A stretch of 43,017 nt of DNA from NCBI GenBank assembly GCA_016281815.1, contig JAEEJK010000032.1, positions 1-43,017 of the forward strand, read 5' to 3'. This DNA is from Prevotella sp. (GTDB taxonomy: Bacteria; Bacteroidota; Bacteroidia; Bacteroidales; Bacteroidaceae). Below are positions 1-8,433 of this stretch, piece by piece. The notes under the pieces were generated by a model, which saw nothing but the letters and a program-made list of their open reading frames with translations, was not told where the DNA came from and did no database searches. The translations under genes were made by a program, and so were the position numbers. Each line of letters starts with the position of its first letter. Position 1 is the first letter of the stretch.

Positions 1-99
1 ACCTAAATGCAACCGGTTAGATACGGAACGGGCTGTCTCACCTTGGAACACAAACGATATTGCCTCCAACTTTTCTTCTACACTAAATTCTTTCTTCAT
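1..99 (-). CDS. IS3-type transposase, N-terminal fragment (runs off the left edge)
   Basis: Only the first 33 codons are in the window; the reading frame is open to base 1. The peptide begins MKKEFSVEEKLEAISFVF and continues with QGETARSVSNRL, which has the spacing of the helix-turn-helix at the start of IS3/IS150-family OrfA proteins. These bind the element ends during transposition. The rest of the element would lie left of the window, so intactness cannot be judged. Just upstream of the start are a small inverted repeat (AAGTTG-4 nt-CAACTT, 111-126) and a duplicated 20-nt stretch (141-160 and 166-185) that may mark the element end. The family call rests on a short peptide; another HTH protein is possible. 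Confidence 0.55.
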   Translation of the reverse strand, partial: MKKEFSVEEKLEAISFVFQGETARSVSNRLHLG

Positions 100-140
100 C
101 TTGAACCGTTAAGTTGTGTCCAACTTTCTGGGTTCACTTC

Positions 141-185
141 AAACCTGTCCCTGCGATTTCTGCAAAAACCTGTCCCTGCGATTTC
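141..185. repeat. Two direct copies of a 20-nt sequence beside the transposase fragment
   Basis: Positions 141-160 and 166-185 are identical over 20 nt, separated by 5 nt, and contain the core CCTGTCCCTGCGATTTC. They sit between the transposase start and the first chromosomal gene, so they may be part of the IS end or a duplicated target. No function can be read from them. Confidence 0.7.
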
Positions 186-247
186 ACGGAACAGCTTCCA
201 CTCGAATTTATGAATTAATAGATGTACCCTAAACAAAGCGATAGCGT

Positions 248-685
248 TTATGGATATGTGATAGTTGGTGATACCATATGTGTCAAATCTGTATTTCCCG
301 CATAATATTTGTAAGTTTTAAGTATATTGGAGTCTATTTCAGGCAATTTGCATTTCTGACCTTTTGCCTCCATCACTTCTTTCGCGATATAAATGTATAA
401 AGTGTCAATTCCTTTCTCTTTAAAGAAGCTGCTCCACGAGTCATCAGATCCGTAATGTTGAGCGAATCCTATGGAAGAACACATAGGGGCAATAGAATTG
501 CCACTAATAATATAACACACATCATCGTTATTTGTGTATTTTTTATGTGCATAAACAGAATAGCCAACCGTATCCTGAGAATTATTTACGAACTCAAGCC
601 GAAACGTACAAACTGCAGGCTCCTGACATGCAATAAATATTATACAAATCAGTAAAAATGAGCAAAGAACTATAATTTTATTCAT
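248..685 (-). CDS. Small orphan lipoprotein
   Basis: The protein has 145 residues from the chosen start. Residues 1-20 are a signal peptide ending in a lipobox (IIFIAC, Cys20), so it should be a lipid-anchored envelope protein. An in-frame start 22 codons upstream at 751 would put charged residues before the signal peptide, so I prefer 685. The mature part is short and mixed alpha/beta in character, with no motif I recognise. The gene is visibly more AT-rich than its neighbours and lies next to an IS fragment, which suggests recent acquisition. It is the last gene of a minus-strand series, 113 nt after the beta-barrel gene; that gap holds a small hairpin (GGGAC-A-GTCCC, 766-776). The function is unknown. 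Confidence 0.7.
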   Translation of the reverse strand: MNKIIVLCSFLLICIIFIACQEPAVCTFRLEFVNNSQDTVGYSVYAHKKYTNNDDVCYIISGNSIAPMCSSIGFAQHYGSDDSWSSFFKEKGIDTLYIYIAKEVMEAKGQKCKLPEIDSNILKTYKYYAGNTDLTHMVSPTITYP

Positions 686-798
686 AACTGATAAATCAAC
701 GTGGGTTTTTAATCGGATAATTAATATAATTCCATGACTTATACAAACCATCGAATAAAATCATGGGGACAGTCCCTTGATTCTCCGTCCTCTTCAGA

Positions 799-1578
799 TT
801 ACGGGAACTTGTATCCAAGTGTGAAAGTCAGCACACGGTTGTGGGCGGAGGAGTTCCCGCCAATGCCTTCATCTTTGTTTTTATGCAGGTCGGTCAGTCC
901 AAAAGAGTATCTGAGGTCTGCCACCACATGCTTGTATTCATAACTCATGCCTATGGGAAGGGAAAGGGAGAATGACTTGATGTCGGCATCTGAAGACACA
1001 GCCTTGAATGCCTGTCTTTCAAAATCTATCGTCACATCACCCTTGGTCTTTTTCCCAATGGCAAACTCCGGTTGCAAGCCGGCTTTGAGGGCAAGGCCTT
1101 TCCACACATATACATTGGCCAGGACTGGCACGGTGATGCAGTTGAGATGGATTTTCAAATCATCTTTGATGCTGACCTTCACACCGTCGAAATCCGAGTA
1201 ATGCCCCTTGGTATTGTAGGCGGCTCCCTCTTGTGTATAGAAGGCACCGAGAGAGAGGCCGACAACAGACGTGAATTGGTACTGCCCCTCTGCTCCTATG
1301 GTGAAGCCCACTTTGTTCTTGATGTCGCCGAAACCCATGGCTCCAGCCCGAATCAACGTGCTTTCATCGACTGGTTGGGATCCATATATACCATCATAAT
1401 ACATGTTATAATGACCTTCCGGAATAATGACGTATGAGATTGTTGCCCACATATTCCCTGAGAAACTGCTTGCTGTAATACCTGCCTTCGGTGTGATGGA
1501 AAACGTCTTCGCTTTCTGTTGGGCATTGGCAGTGAGTGACATCAACACCAATGCAAAGGTCAATACATTTGTCTTCAT
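799..1578 (-). CDS. Outer-membrane beta-barrel protein (PorT-like family)
   Basis: The protein has 259 residues. A signal peptide ends at about residue 19 (LTANA/Q). The mature chain consists of alternating polar/hydrophobic strands and matches the outer-membrane beta-barrel family of Bacteroidetes, which opens with a strand such as FSITPKAGITAS and closes with VLTFTLGYKF. Such proteins span the outer membrane; the substrate or role cannot be read from the sequence. ATG at 1587 is an alternative start three codons upstream, but 1578 gives a cleaner signal peptide. Only 17-26 nt separate it from the gene upstream on the same strand (stop at 1605), and that spacer is a 7-bp tandem repeat. Co-transcription with 1605-2354 is likely. 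Confidence 0.8.
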   Translation of the reverse strand: MKTNVLTFALVLMSLTANAQQKAKTFSITPKAGITASSFSGNMWATISYVIIPEGHYNMYYDGIYGSQPVDESTLIRAGAMGFGDIKNKVGFTIGAEGQYQFTSVVGLSLGAFYTQEGAAYNTKGHYSDFDGVKVSIKDDLKIHLNCITVPVLANVYVWKGLALKAGLQPEFAIGKKTKGDVTIDFERQAFKAVSSDADIKSFSLSLPIGMSYEYKHVVADLRYSFGLTDLHKNKDEGIGGNSSAHNRVLTFTLGYKFP

Positions 1579-1585
1579 ATAAACC

Positions 1586-1606
1586 ATGAATTATGAACTA
1601 TGAACT
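1586..1606. repeat. 7-bp tandem repeat (AGTTCAT on the minus strand) forming the spacer between two genes
   Basis: On the plus strand the units read ATGAATT, ATGAACT, ATGAACT. The minus-strand stop codon TAG of the upstream gene (1605-1607) overlaps the first unit, and the other end reaches the alternative ATG of the beta-barrel gene at 1587. The same heptamer appears at 2423-2457. Confidence 0.8.
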
Positions 1607-2354
1607 ACTTCACGTATTTCCTGCCGTTTTTGATATAAATCCCCTTCTGAGGCGTTCCCTTCAGAAGCCGGCCCAGGAGGTCGTGGATGGGACTGCTGGC
1701 AGATGGGAGGGAGACATCTTGAATGTCTGTTATGATGGCAGCGGGACCGAAAGAGCTTTGGTTGGCGACCTGCCTGCCGTCTATCTCACAGGACACAAAG
1801 ACCGCACCTGGCGTTATACGCCATAAACTGAACATATCCCGTCGCGAACCCACTCCCTCCAACCAATAAGCTGGTTCAGAATGCCTGTTCTTTTCTGATA
1901 CGTCAATCAGTGTAAAGAGTCGGCGCGGGCGTGTGAAACTATACACCGTCTCTATCTTTTCCACCTTTAACATCATTTCCCCATACGCCACCAGGTTGAC
2001 CTCCATCACATCGCCCTCCTTGCAGCCGAAATCATAGAGCAGTCGGGCAACAGGCTCCTTCCCTGAGCCCTGGGGGTTGCTGAAACTGAACATCCACACC
2101 TTTTTCTCTTCCTCATAAAGGGCACCAATGGAGTATGGGGCAGTGTCAGGCCATTCGCTCATCAATTTTTTACAGTTTTTACCAGCAATCAGCGTGTCTC
2201 CGTCTATAAAATACTTACCAATTACATTCTGGGTTTGCTGACGTATGGTTTCATAATACCACACCTTTCCTTCTACGAGGAAAGGCTCATAGTCATCCTG
2301 CGCCATGGCTATGAACGGAAGGAATGCAACAAAAAGAAGTATATGATTTCTCAT
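1605..2354 (-). CDS. Secreted protein with GKVW/WLEGVG module and sorting-tail C-terminus
   Basis: The protein has 249 residues with a signal peptide cleaved near residue 18 (AMA/Q). Residues ~28-200 form a module (GKVWYY, then FIDGDTLIAGKNCKKL, ALYEEEKKVW, LLYDFG, YWLEGVGS, VSCEIDG) that recurs in the two genes upstream (2456-4717 and 4920-6638). The last ~30 residues (DLLGRLLKGTPQKGIYI, then NGRKYVK) resemble a type A C-terminal sorting domain of the type IX secretion system, so the protein is probably exported to the cell surface or medium. This is the shortest of the three paralogues and carries the module alone. No catalytic residues are evident and the role is unknown. Confidence 0.8.
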   Translation of the reverse strand: MRNHILLFVAFLPFIAMAQDDYEPFLVEGKVWYYETIRQQTQNVIGKYFIDGDTLIAGKNCKKLMSEWPDTAPYSIGALYEEEKKVWMFSFSNPQGSGKEPVARLLYDFGCKEGDVMEVNLVAYGEMMLKVEKIETVYSFTRPRRLFTLIDVSEKNRHSEPAYWLEGVGSRRDMFSLWRITPGAVFVSCEIDGRQVANQSSFGPAAIITDIQDVSLPSASSPIHDLLGRLLKGTPQKGIYIKNGRKYVK

Positions 2355-2422
2355 ACCTATGAACTTTATATTATGTATTCAGACATAGAAATCATGGGAA
2401 TGATTGAATTGTCGATTTCATC

Positions 2423-2457
2423 ATTAACTATGAACTATGCACTATGAACTATGAACT
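2423..2457. repeat. Five-unit 7-bp tandem repeat at the end of the BspA-like gene
   Basis: The plus-strand units are ATTAACT, ATGAACT, ATGCACT, ATGAACT, ATGAACT. The minus-strand stop codon TAG of the gene 2456-4717 lies at 2456-2458, inside the last unit. The unit is the same as at 1586-1606. Confidence 0.85.
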
Positions 2458-4717
2458 ATTTCACGTATTTCCTGCCGTTTTGGATATAAACTCCCTTTTG
2501 TGGTGTTCCCATCAGGCGACGTCCCTGAAGGTCAAAAAGTTCAGACGAGTTGCTGACAGGACTGAGAGTGTAAGAAATACCATTCATCTGGTCTGTCAAA
2601 GGATAGACAGTTCCCTTATAGATTTTTTGGAATTTCTCCACTTCTGATGGTTGCACATAGATTTTTGTCTGTATACCCATGTCATGGAACAATTCATCTG
2701 AGACCCAATAGGAATCAATGATTCCCCTGATCAACAGGGAATCCAATTTGCAGCCTGAGAATGCCGAGCCTCCTAAACGGCAAACACTTTCCGGCAGGTC
2801 CAGCGTCTTCAAGGCCGAACAATTTTGGAAGGCATTGGAGAACACCCAGGACACACCTTTTGGTATTTGTATTTCGTTCATACTAACACAGTTGAGAAAC
2901 AATTGATAGTTGATTCTATCCAGATTTGATGACAGAGTAACGTTCTTCAGGGATGTACAGTTCTCGAAAATGGCATCATCTGTCGAAGTGACACTTTCAG
3001 GCATCACTACAGAAGTAAGACTGGAACAACCGGAAAATAATCTGACGCCAAGAAAGGTGACGCCCTGAGGTATCGTAACCGACTTCAGATGCAAACAGTT
3101 TCCGAACAGCCATCCTGCCAATATCTTAAGCCCGGATGACAGTCTCACCTCTTCCAAGTTTGTGCATCCATAAAAAGCGGAAAAGCCCAAGTCTGTCACA
3201 TCATCGGGAAGCGAGACCTTTACAAGATGAGGGTTATAGGCAAAAGCCTCTCCCTCTATCCAAGTCACGCCTTCCGGTACTGTGTAGGAAGTGCGGCTGG
3301 CTGCGATAGGATAAGCATAAAGTCTCGTCTTCTCCTTGTTGAACAACACACCGTCGACGGCACTTAAAACAGGATTTCCCTCTTCTACCTCTATCTTTTC
3401 CAATGCCGTACATCCGACGAACAGATTACGATAGAATCCATATTCCACGTCGAAGCCCATGCTTTTGACTGTCTGTGGAATCATCACCTTGGTCAGGGCC
3501 GTATTGTCTCTGAACGCATCTGCATCTATGCTCGTCACGGTATATGTCTGCCCTTCATAAGTCAGTTCCGAAGGGATATGTAGTTCTCCAGCCCAGTCGC
3601 TCTTTGCCACCGTGGCTTGATGGAAGGCTTTCCGCAGGGTGTAATTCATGCCTTCGATGGTTGCGTCTTCATATACATCGGCCAGTACCAACGGTTCTCC
3701 TTCCATCAGTTCGACCAACCCTTTATACCACCAGCAATCCAGATAGAAAGTGTTTTGTTCCACGTCGTGTATGGTGAACGACACATTGAATTGACAAATG
3801 CAGTCCGCAAGTTCATCACCAGTGACGGGAGTCACTTTGACTTGCAAAGAACAAGGCGAATCACTACTGCCTTCATAGATGCTTGACTTCACCTCGAAGT
3901 CAGATGTGGCGCAGTTACTTACAAAGTTAAGCACTTGCACCGACAAGATGTTGCCTTCTTTTTCCAGAATGATTGTCGGTGTCGGCTGGGACTCACCACC
4001 ATAACCTCGTGAATGCGATGTACAGCCGCTGCTCTTTGTATCCGAAACAGGCAAGTCCTCGGCAAGTATGTCGGTGTATGGGTCTTGCCGATATGGTGGA
4101 GCATCGGAATCCTCCTTCTCAAAGATGCATTCATCATCCAGATAGCAGGAGAGCAGGGTGTACTCCCTGCCGTCGCCCACCATGCGCATGATGGGTTCAT
4201 CAAGGCCTTTGGTTCCGCCGATACCCTCCACCCATACCACTTTTTCATTATGCCCGGGGTTGGTGAGTACAAGGCGCTTGCGCAGGATGCCACGGACGAG
4301 GATGCTGTCCGAAGACACCACCTTGAAACCATCCGGGAAAAAAGCGCTGACGGTATGGTCGGGCGCGTCATCTCCTGCTGAGAGCGTGAAGTCGTAGACA
4401 AGGTCTGCTGTCCGTCCATTGTCATCGCAGGTATACACCTTTCCGTCCTTCTCGTCCCACAACTGTCTGAACACCTGCCCCTCCTTTTCGGAGTTGCTGA
4501 GGCACATTCTGAACAGCCGCCGTCCGTCGATGATTGTGTCACCCTCTGTCCGATAAATGGCACTGCCATGGTGCCTTTGGAAACTGATGTCGACGTAGGT
4601 GTAGTCGTAGTTCCATACCTTTCCCTTCTGCAGCAGCGGCTGGCCAGTGCCATCTCCTGCCATGGCCGCAGTCATAGCGAAAGTCAAGATCAGTGATGTC
4701 ATCAATATCCTTTTCAT
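2456..4717 (-). CDS. Secreted BspA-like leucine-rich repeat protein
   Basis: The protein has 753 residues. A signal peptide ends near residue 20 (AMA/G). Residues ~32-200 carry the GKVW ... GDTIIDGRRL ... VYDF ... WVEGIGG ... LLSC module shared with its two neighbours. Residues ~245-345 form a Cys-containing linker domain. Residues ~380-690 are BspA-type leucine-rich repeats of ~23 residues (AFRDNTALTKVMIPQTV, LFSGCSSLTSVVMPESV, AFQNCSALKTLDLPESV), as in the LRR_5 family used for surface adhesion and protein binding. The final ~35 residues (LFDLQGRRLMGTPQKG, NGRKYVK) are a sorting tail. It is expected on the cell surface via type IX secretion. It reads in the same direction as its paralogues, with a 101-nt gap before 1605-2354. 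Confidence 0.9.
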   Translation of the reverse strand: MKRILMTSLILTFAMTAAMAGDGTGQPLLQKGKVWNYDYTYVDISFQRHHGSAIYRTEGDTIIDGRRLFRMCLSNSEKEGQVFRQLWDEKDGKVYTCDDNGRTADLVYDFTLSAGDDAPDHTVSAFFPDGFKVVSSDSILVRGILRKRLVLTNPGHNEKVVWVEGIGGTKGLDEPIMRMVGDGREYTLLSCYLDDECIFEKEDSDAPPYRQDPYTDILAEDLPVSDTKSSGCTSHSRGYGGESQPTPTIILEKEGNILSVQVLNFVSNCATSDFEVKSSIYEGSSDSPCSLQVKVTPVTGDELADCICQFNVSFTIHDVEQNTFYLDCWWYKGLVELMEGEPLVLADVYEDATIEGMNYTLRKAFHQATVAKSDWAGELHIPSELTYEGQTYTVTSIDADAFRDNTALTKVMIPQTVKSMGFDVEYGFYRNLFVGCTALEKIEVEEGNPVLSAVDGVLFNKEKTRLYAYPIAASRTSYTVPEGVTWIEGEAFAYNPHLVKVSLPDDVTDLGFSAFYGCTNLEEVRLSSGLKILAGWLFGNCLHLKSVTIPQGVTFLGVRLFSGCSSLTSVVMPESVTSTDDAIFENCTSLKNVTLSSNLDRINYQLFLNCVSMNEIQIPKGVSWVFSNAFQNCSALKTLDLPESVCRLGGSAFSGCKLDSLLIRGIIDSYWVSDELFHDMGIQTKIYVQPSEVEKFQKIYKGTVYPLTDQMNGISYTLSPVSNSSELFDLQGRRLMGTPQKGVYIQNGRKYVK

Positions 4718-4892
4718 AACCGTTTTTGTTTAGTTTAAAATGATCGTGTCCCTATCTGCCGCATCGCAAGTCATGCACAAGAAATAGAAATTGTTTTTTC
4801 ATATTATTCTAATATGTTAATTATTCATTATTCACTATATACTTTTTCATTTTCCCTACATCCCACTTCTTTTCGGTTTTGTAGTGTAGTTG

Positions 4893-4906
4893 ATGACCTA
4901 GGTCAT
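4893..4906. promoter_or_regulatory. Perfect 14-bp palindrome downstream of the FISUMP-domain gene
   Basis: ATGACCTAGGTCAT is self-complementary and lies 13 nt past the minus-strand stop at 4920, in the 202-nt gap before the BspA-like gene (start 4717). It could be a binding site for a dimeric regulator or a chance palindrome. The same gap also holds an AT-rich 7-bp-like repetition (TTATTCA, about 4810-4830). Confidence 0.3.
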
Positions 4907-4919
4907 AAGAGACGAGGTG

Positions 4920-6638
4920 TCACTTTACATATATTTTTTGTCCATTGACAATGTTCAACCCTTTCTGCAAGGAACGGATTCGTTGACCTTGGAGATTGTA
5001 GATATAAGTTTTTACATCTTCCTTTTTGTTTCTTATGGTTTCAATTCCAGTGGTTTGCACTTCGAATTCTCCAACGAATGATTCATTGCTATTCTCCACC
5101 GTTGCCGTATAACGACCTTTTGCATAAGTGGAGATGTCAATGTTGAGGCCTACAATATCAACTGTATTGACAGTTTTCTCATAGACGATTTCGTTTGATT
5201 CGTTTGTAATGCAAATCACGTAGGTTTCGTCGAGTGGGTCGAGGTGGATGCTTAACTGTTGTTGGCTGTATTCACCATATAGCGACTGCAAATCCGTTGA
5301 CTCGACTCCCTTTGTCCTTTCTTCCCCTCCCATACTCGGTGCTTTGGGCTTTGTCTTGATGGTATGGGTGAAGTCGAAACGTTGCTTGTTGGCATTCATC
5401 TCCTCTGGGGTGGCTCCATCCTCATATTCGTCATTGAAGTAGATGACTTCATCATCAACGGTACATGACATGAGGAAACGCAGAGGGTCTACATACCCAG
5501 AATAGACGTTGATTGTCGGGCCATCAATACTTCCTACACCTTCCAGCCAAGATGGACTGTAGATTGGACCTTCTTCTGCCAACCACCAAACATCTCTATA
5601 AACACCCTTAAAGCCTTTTAATCCTCCTGTCTGCCTTGGCCCTATCAAATAATAATCATCTTGATTTATCAGCAGGGTGTCATTGGCGCCAACGGAGAAG
5701 TCGTACATCAGTATGAATTGCTTGTTTGTCGTGTCGTAAGTGTAAACTTTCTTGTCCTCTTCATACCATGCTCCAACGTAACTCAAAGAGGGAAGTTGTG
5801 AACTATAAGCGTCATCTGAAGCATCCAGGTTGCGATACTGCTGACACATCATCTGCTTGCAGGCTTTCCCGTCGATGATGGTGTCACCATCGAAGTAGAA
5901 GTACTCGACGTGCTGCACAGGATTGCCTGAGCCATAGAATCCAACCTTCCACACCTTGCCATCTTTTACCATCGTGCGGTAATCATCTAAAACCGGCAGT
6001 GCTACTGCAACAGGTCGGATGTTGCGACCGAGATAGCGGTCGTAGTACTGGTAAATGTCTGGATAAGCCTTCCAGAACTGGAAGGAGGTGGCATAGGTAT
6101 AGCCTACCTGTGTGGAAGACCAATAGATGCCCACCTCGCCATAGTCAATGAAATTGTAATCACAGTGATAGCCGGCAGCAGGCAGGAAGATGCTGTTGCC
6201 GTTGGGGCCTGTGAATTTCCCGCCGATGACGCCATTCAAACTTGTCCATAGATAGGTGCAGACGTTGACCAGTTCCTCGCTTTGGGCAGCTGACGGCATC
6301 ATCCATGGGCTGCCCCATTTTTTATGGGCTACATCATACGTTGAGCCTGCGATGTCGATGCCGAGAAAGTCATAAAAATAGCCATCATTGACATATAGGT
6401 AAGTCTCTGGAGAGTAAATCGGTTTTTCGCTTGTCTCCCCCCAGGAGTAGTAACCACCCGATCCCTCTGGGATGTCAGCCCCCACGTTGCAACACGCCCA
6501 CTTTGTGCCGGAGGGCAGTCCGAGGTCGATGGCATGGGGGTGGTTGTCATCGGGGCAAGACAAGACGTTATCATCCTGTGCCCTTGATGTTGCGAATGTC
6601 ATAAGCGACATCAATATGATAATCAGTTTTCCCTTCAT
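4920..6638 (-). CDS. Secreted protein: FISUMP-like domain, shared module, DUF3244-like domain and sorting tail
   Basis: The protein has 572 residues with a signal peptide ending at about residue 20 (SRA/Q). Residues ~35-212 match the Fibrobacter succinogenes paralogous (FISUMP) domain: DLGLPSGTKWACCNVGA, GGYYSWGET, FLPAAGY, YWSST, RPVAV. Residues ~222-402 are the module shared with the two genes downstream (DGKVWKVGF, GDTIIDGKACKQ, WYEEDKKVYTYD, WLEGVGS, MSCTVDDEVIY). Residues ~450-525 look like a DUF3244 beta-sandwich, and ~540-572 (YIYNLQGQRI, NGQKIYVK) are a sorting tail. It is probably a surface or secreted protein of unknown ligand. It starts 40 nt after the regulator gene 6679-8127 and may be co-transcribed with it. 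Confidence 0.85.
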   Translation of the reverse strand: MKGKLIIILMSLMTFATSRAQDDNVLSCPDDNHPHAIDLGLPSGTKWACCNVGADIPEGSGGYYSWGETSEKPIYSPETYLYVNDGYFYDFLGIDIAGSTYDVAHKKWGSPWMMPSAAQSEELVNVCTYLWTSLNGVIGGKFTGPNGNSIFLPAAGYHCDYNFIDYGEVGIYWSSTQVGYTYATSFQFWKAYPDIYQYYDRYLGRNIRPVAVALPVLDDYRTMVKDGKVWKVGFYGSGNPVQHVEYFYFDGDTIIDGKACKQMMCQQYRNLDASDDAYSSQLPSLSYVGAWYEEDKKVYTYDTTNKQFILMYDFSVGANDTLLINQDDYYLIGPRQTGGLKGFKGVYRDVWWLAEEGPIYSPSWLEGVGSIDGPTINVYSGYVDPLRFLMSCTVDDEVIYFNDEYEDGATPEEMNANKQRFDFTHTIKTKPKAPSMGGEERTKGVESTDLQSLYGEYSQQQLSIHLDPLDETYVICITNESNEIVYEKTVNTVDIVGLNIDISTYAKGRYTATVENSNESFVGEFEVQTTGIETIRNKKEDVKTYIYNLQGQRIRSLQKGLNIVNGQKIYVK

Positions 6639-6678
6639 GGTCTTTGTTATTAAAATAAAATGTATGTTTTTTTGGTTA

Positions 6679-8127
6679 TTATTTGCTATTGATTACCTGT
6701 TCCAGCGTGATGTCTGGATTGGTTTCTCCGAAGACATCCTTCTTCAACTTGAGTTTACGATGCTGGACGGCTGAGACAGTGATACAGTAGATGTTGCCGA
6801 TGGTGCGGTTGCTAATGCCGAGTCGCGTGAGGATGCACAGGCGTATGTCATCTTCCTGCATGTCAGGGTGTTGCTCACGGATATAGGCAAAACGGTCATT
6901 GTCGATGGCGTTGAGCGTGCGTTCTATCTCGCTCCATTCATGTGTTTTGAGGGTGATGAGCGAATCGCCTCTTTGGTTCAGTTTCTTCATCACCTCCGTA
7001 CGTTCAAGGATGAAGTTCTGCAAGAATGCCACCACTTCGTTCGCCTGGTGCAATTGGTTCTTCTGATGTTCTGCCTCCTGCTGGAGTCGATGCTTCTCCT
7101 GTTCCTGCATAAACAGTTCGTTTTCCAATTTCGATTGCTCGAATTCCCGCTGATGATGAAGCATGCGGATGCGGTATCGGAGAGCCAATATAACCGCGAG
7201 GAGGATGATTACTGCCGCAATGATGACAATCATAAGGGTACGGGCATATAATCGGGAACGGTATTCAAGTTGCTGATTTGCCTTTTCCTGTCTCAGTGTC
7301 TCCTGGTAGTATAAATCCTTCTGTTCAAGTGCCTTGTAATAGAAGTCTTCTATTTTTTCGAAGGCTTCCTCAATATCGTCTTCCACCTGTTTGGCATTCA
7401 TCCGTTGAAGTGCAATTTTGGCAAGACTGCTCTGGACGATGTATGCCAAATGGACATCGTCTCCGGGCTCAATCTGCCGATAGGCCGTTTCTGCCGAATC
7501 GAGCATATTGAGACTGAGATAACTGCGAGCGAGAACCTGTAGCGTACCGGGTCGCAAGTGGTCTGTTGCCAAAGATTCTGCATGACGGGCATAGTCGAGA
7601 GCCAGACGATAGTCTTCCTTTGCCCATGCGACGTTTGCGAGACTGGTGAGCGTCTGGCACATCAGGTCGGTCATCTGGTTTTTCTCAGCAATAGCGTATG
7701 CTTTGTTGATGAACTCAAGTGCTTCATCGAAGGATTCCTCTTTAGTGAAAGCCACTTGTGCGGCGTATGTACCAGCATAGTCGATCAGGATGACATGGTT
7801 TCGTTCATCGTCAGGATGCTGTTCATAGATGGCCAGGGCTTTCTTCATCAGCCGCAATGCCTCCTCGGGATTGCTCTGTGACAGTGCTTCCGCCAACCGT
7901 TGGTTTGCGATATAACAGGTGTGCCAATCCTCAGACACTTCTGCTAAATGGATGGTTTTCCGTAATAAGGTCTCACCCAAATGGGTGCTGTCGTTGGCCA
8001 ATGCTGTCTCTGCCTCCGCCAAGCATCTTTTTGCTGTCTGCGAATCGGCTCCCTTCTGTGACTGACTGCACGCAATCATCAGAATGCCTATAATGAATAT
8101 GTATAAAGACTTCGAATGCATAACCAT
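6679..8127 (-). CDS. TPR membrane-bound regulator with C-terminal helix-turn-helix
   Basis: The protein has 482 residues. An N-terminal signal/lipobox-like segment (ILMIAC, Cys20) is followed by tetratricopeptide helices at ~30-270, one transmembrane segment at ~294-318 (LMIVIIAAVIILLAVILAL), a coiled coil at ~325-375 and a C-terminal LuxR-like HTH at ~425-465 (ILTRLGISNRTIGNIY, then VSAVQHRKLKLK). This is a one-component architecture common in Bacteroidetes: a periplasmic TPR sensor joined through the membrane to a cytoplasmic DNA-binding domain. ATG at 8121 is an equally possible start. The position, first in a minus-strand series before three related secreted proteins, suggests it may control them; that is inference. 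Confidence 0.8.
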   Translation of the reverse strand: MVMHSKSLYIFIIGILMIACSQSQKGADSQTAKRCLAEAETALANDSTHLGETLLRKTIHLAEVSEDWHTCYIANQRLAEALSQSNPEEALRLMKKALAIYEQHPDDERNHVILIDYAGTYAAQVAFTKEESFDEALEFINKAYAIAEKNQMTDLMCQTLTSLANVAWAKEDYRLALDYARHAESLATDHLRPGTLQVLARSYLSLNMLDSAETAYRQIEPGDDVHLAYIVQSSLAKIALQRMNAKQVEDDIEEAFEKIEDFYYKALEQKDLYYQETLRQEKANQQLEYRSRLYARTLMIVIIAAVIILLAVILALRYRIRMLHHQREFEQSKLENELFMQEQEKHRLQQEAEHQKNQLHQANEVVAFLQNFILERTEVMKKLNQRGDSLITLKTHEWSEIERTLNAIDNDRFAYIREQHPDMQEDDIRLCILTRLGISNRTIGNIYCITVSAVQHRKLKLKKDVFGETNPDITLEQVINSK

Positions 8128-8140
8128 TGATTCTCAGATG

Positions 8141-8148
8141 CAAAGTTA
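8141..8148 (-). promoter_or_regulatory. Candidate -7 element of the TPR-regulator promoter
   Basis: On the minus strand this reads TAACTTTG, a full match to the Bacteroidetes -7 box TAnnTTTG, 14-20 nt before the candidate start codons at 8127 and 8121. No TTTG is found 19-21 nt upstream, so the -33 element is weak or absent. Confidence 0.4.
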
Positions 8149-8354
8149 TGTTTTTTTTTCGATAGTTCTGTCAGTTGCCTATGGAAAATAAGCAAATAAG
8201 GATAAATTGTAAACATCTAAAAACCAAAGTATTATAAAAAGCAGAGCATCATCGCCTATGGAAAACTACCCTTCGTTAGGTGTATGAGGTAATCATAGTT
8301 ACCAACATATCTGAGAAAAAGTATTCCACAAGCCGTCATTTTTTGTTTCATCCA

Positions 8355-8407
8355 GGAGCGCGGACGTCCCCGTCCGCATCAATAGCGGGTGGGGACGCCC
8401 GCGCTCC
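8355..8407. repeat. GC-rich inverted repeat (REP-like palindrome)
   Basis: The left arm GGAGCGCGGACGTCCCC (8355-8371) pairs with GGGGACGCCCGCGCTCC (8391-8407) with one mismatch over 17 bp, around a 19-nt centre. On the minus strand the element is preceded by GTAGGGA, as is the shorter palindrome at 8434-8453, which suggests a mobile intergenic repeat family. Confidence 0.75.
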
Positions 8408-8433
8408 CTACATTTTCCTCATTTTTGGCTTTC

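Noticed and set aside
766..776. Small hairpin (GGGAC-A-GTCCC) as terminator of the beta-barrel gene
   Set aside because: The stem is 5 bp with a 1-nt loop and no T-tract on the minus strand, too weak to call.
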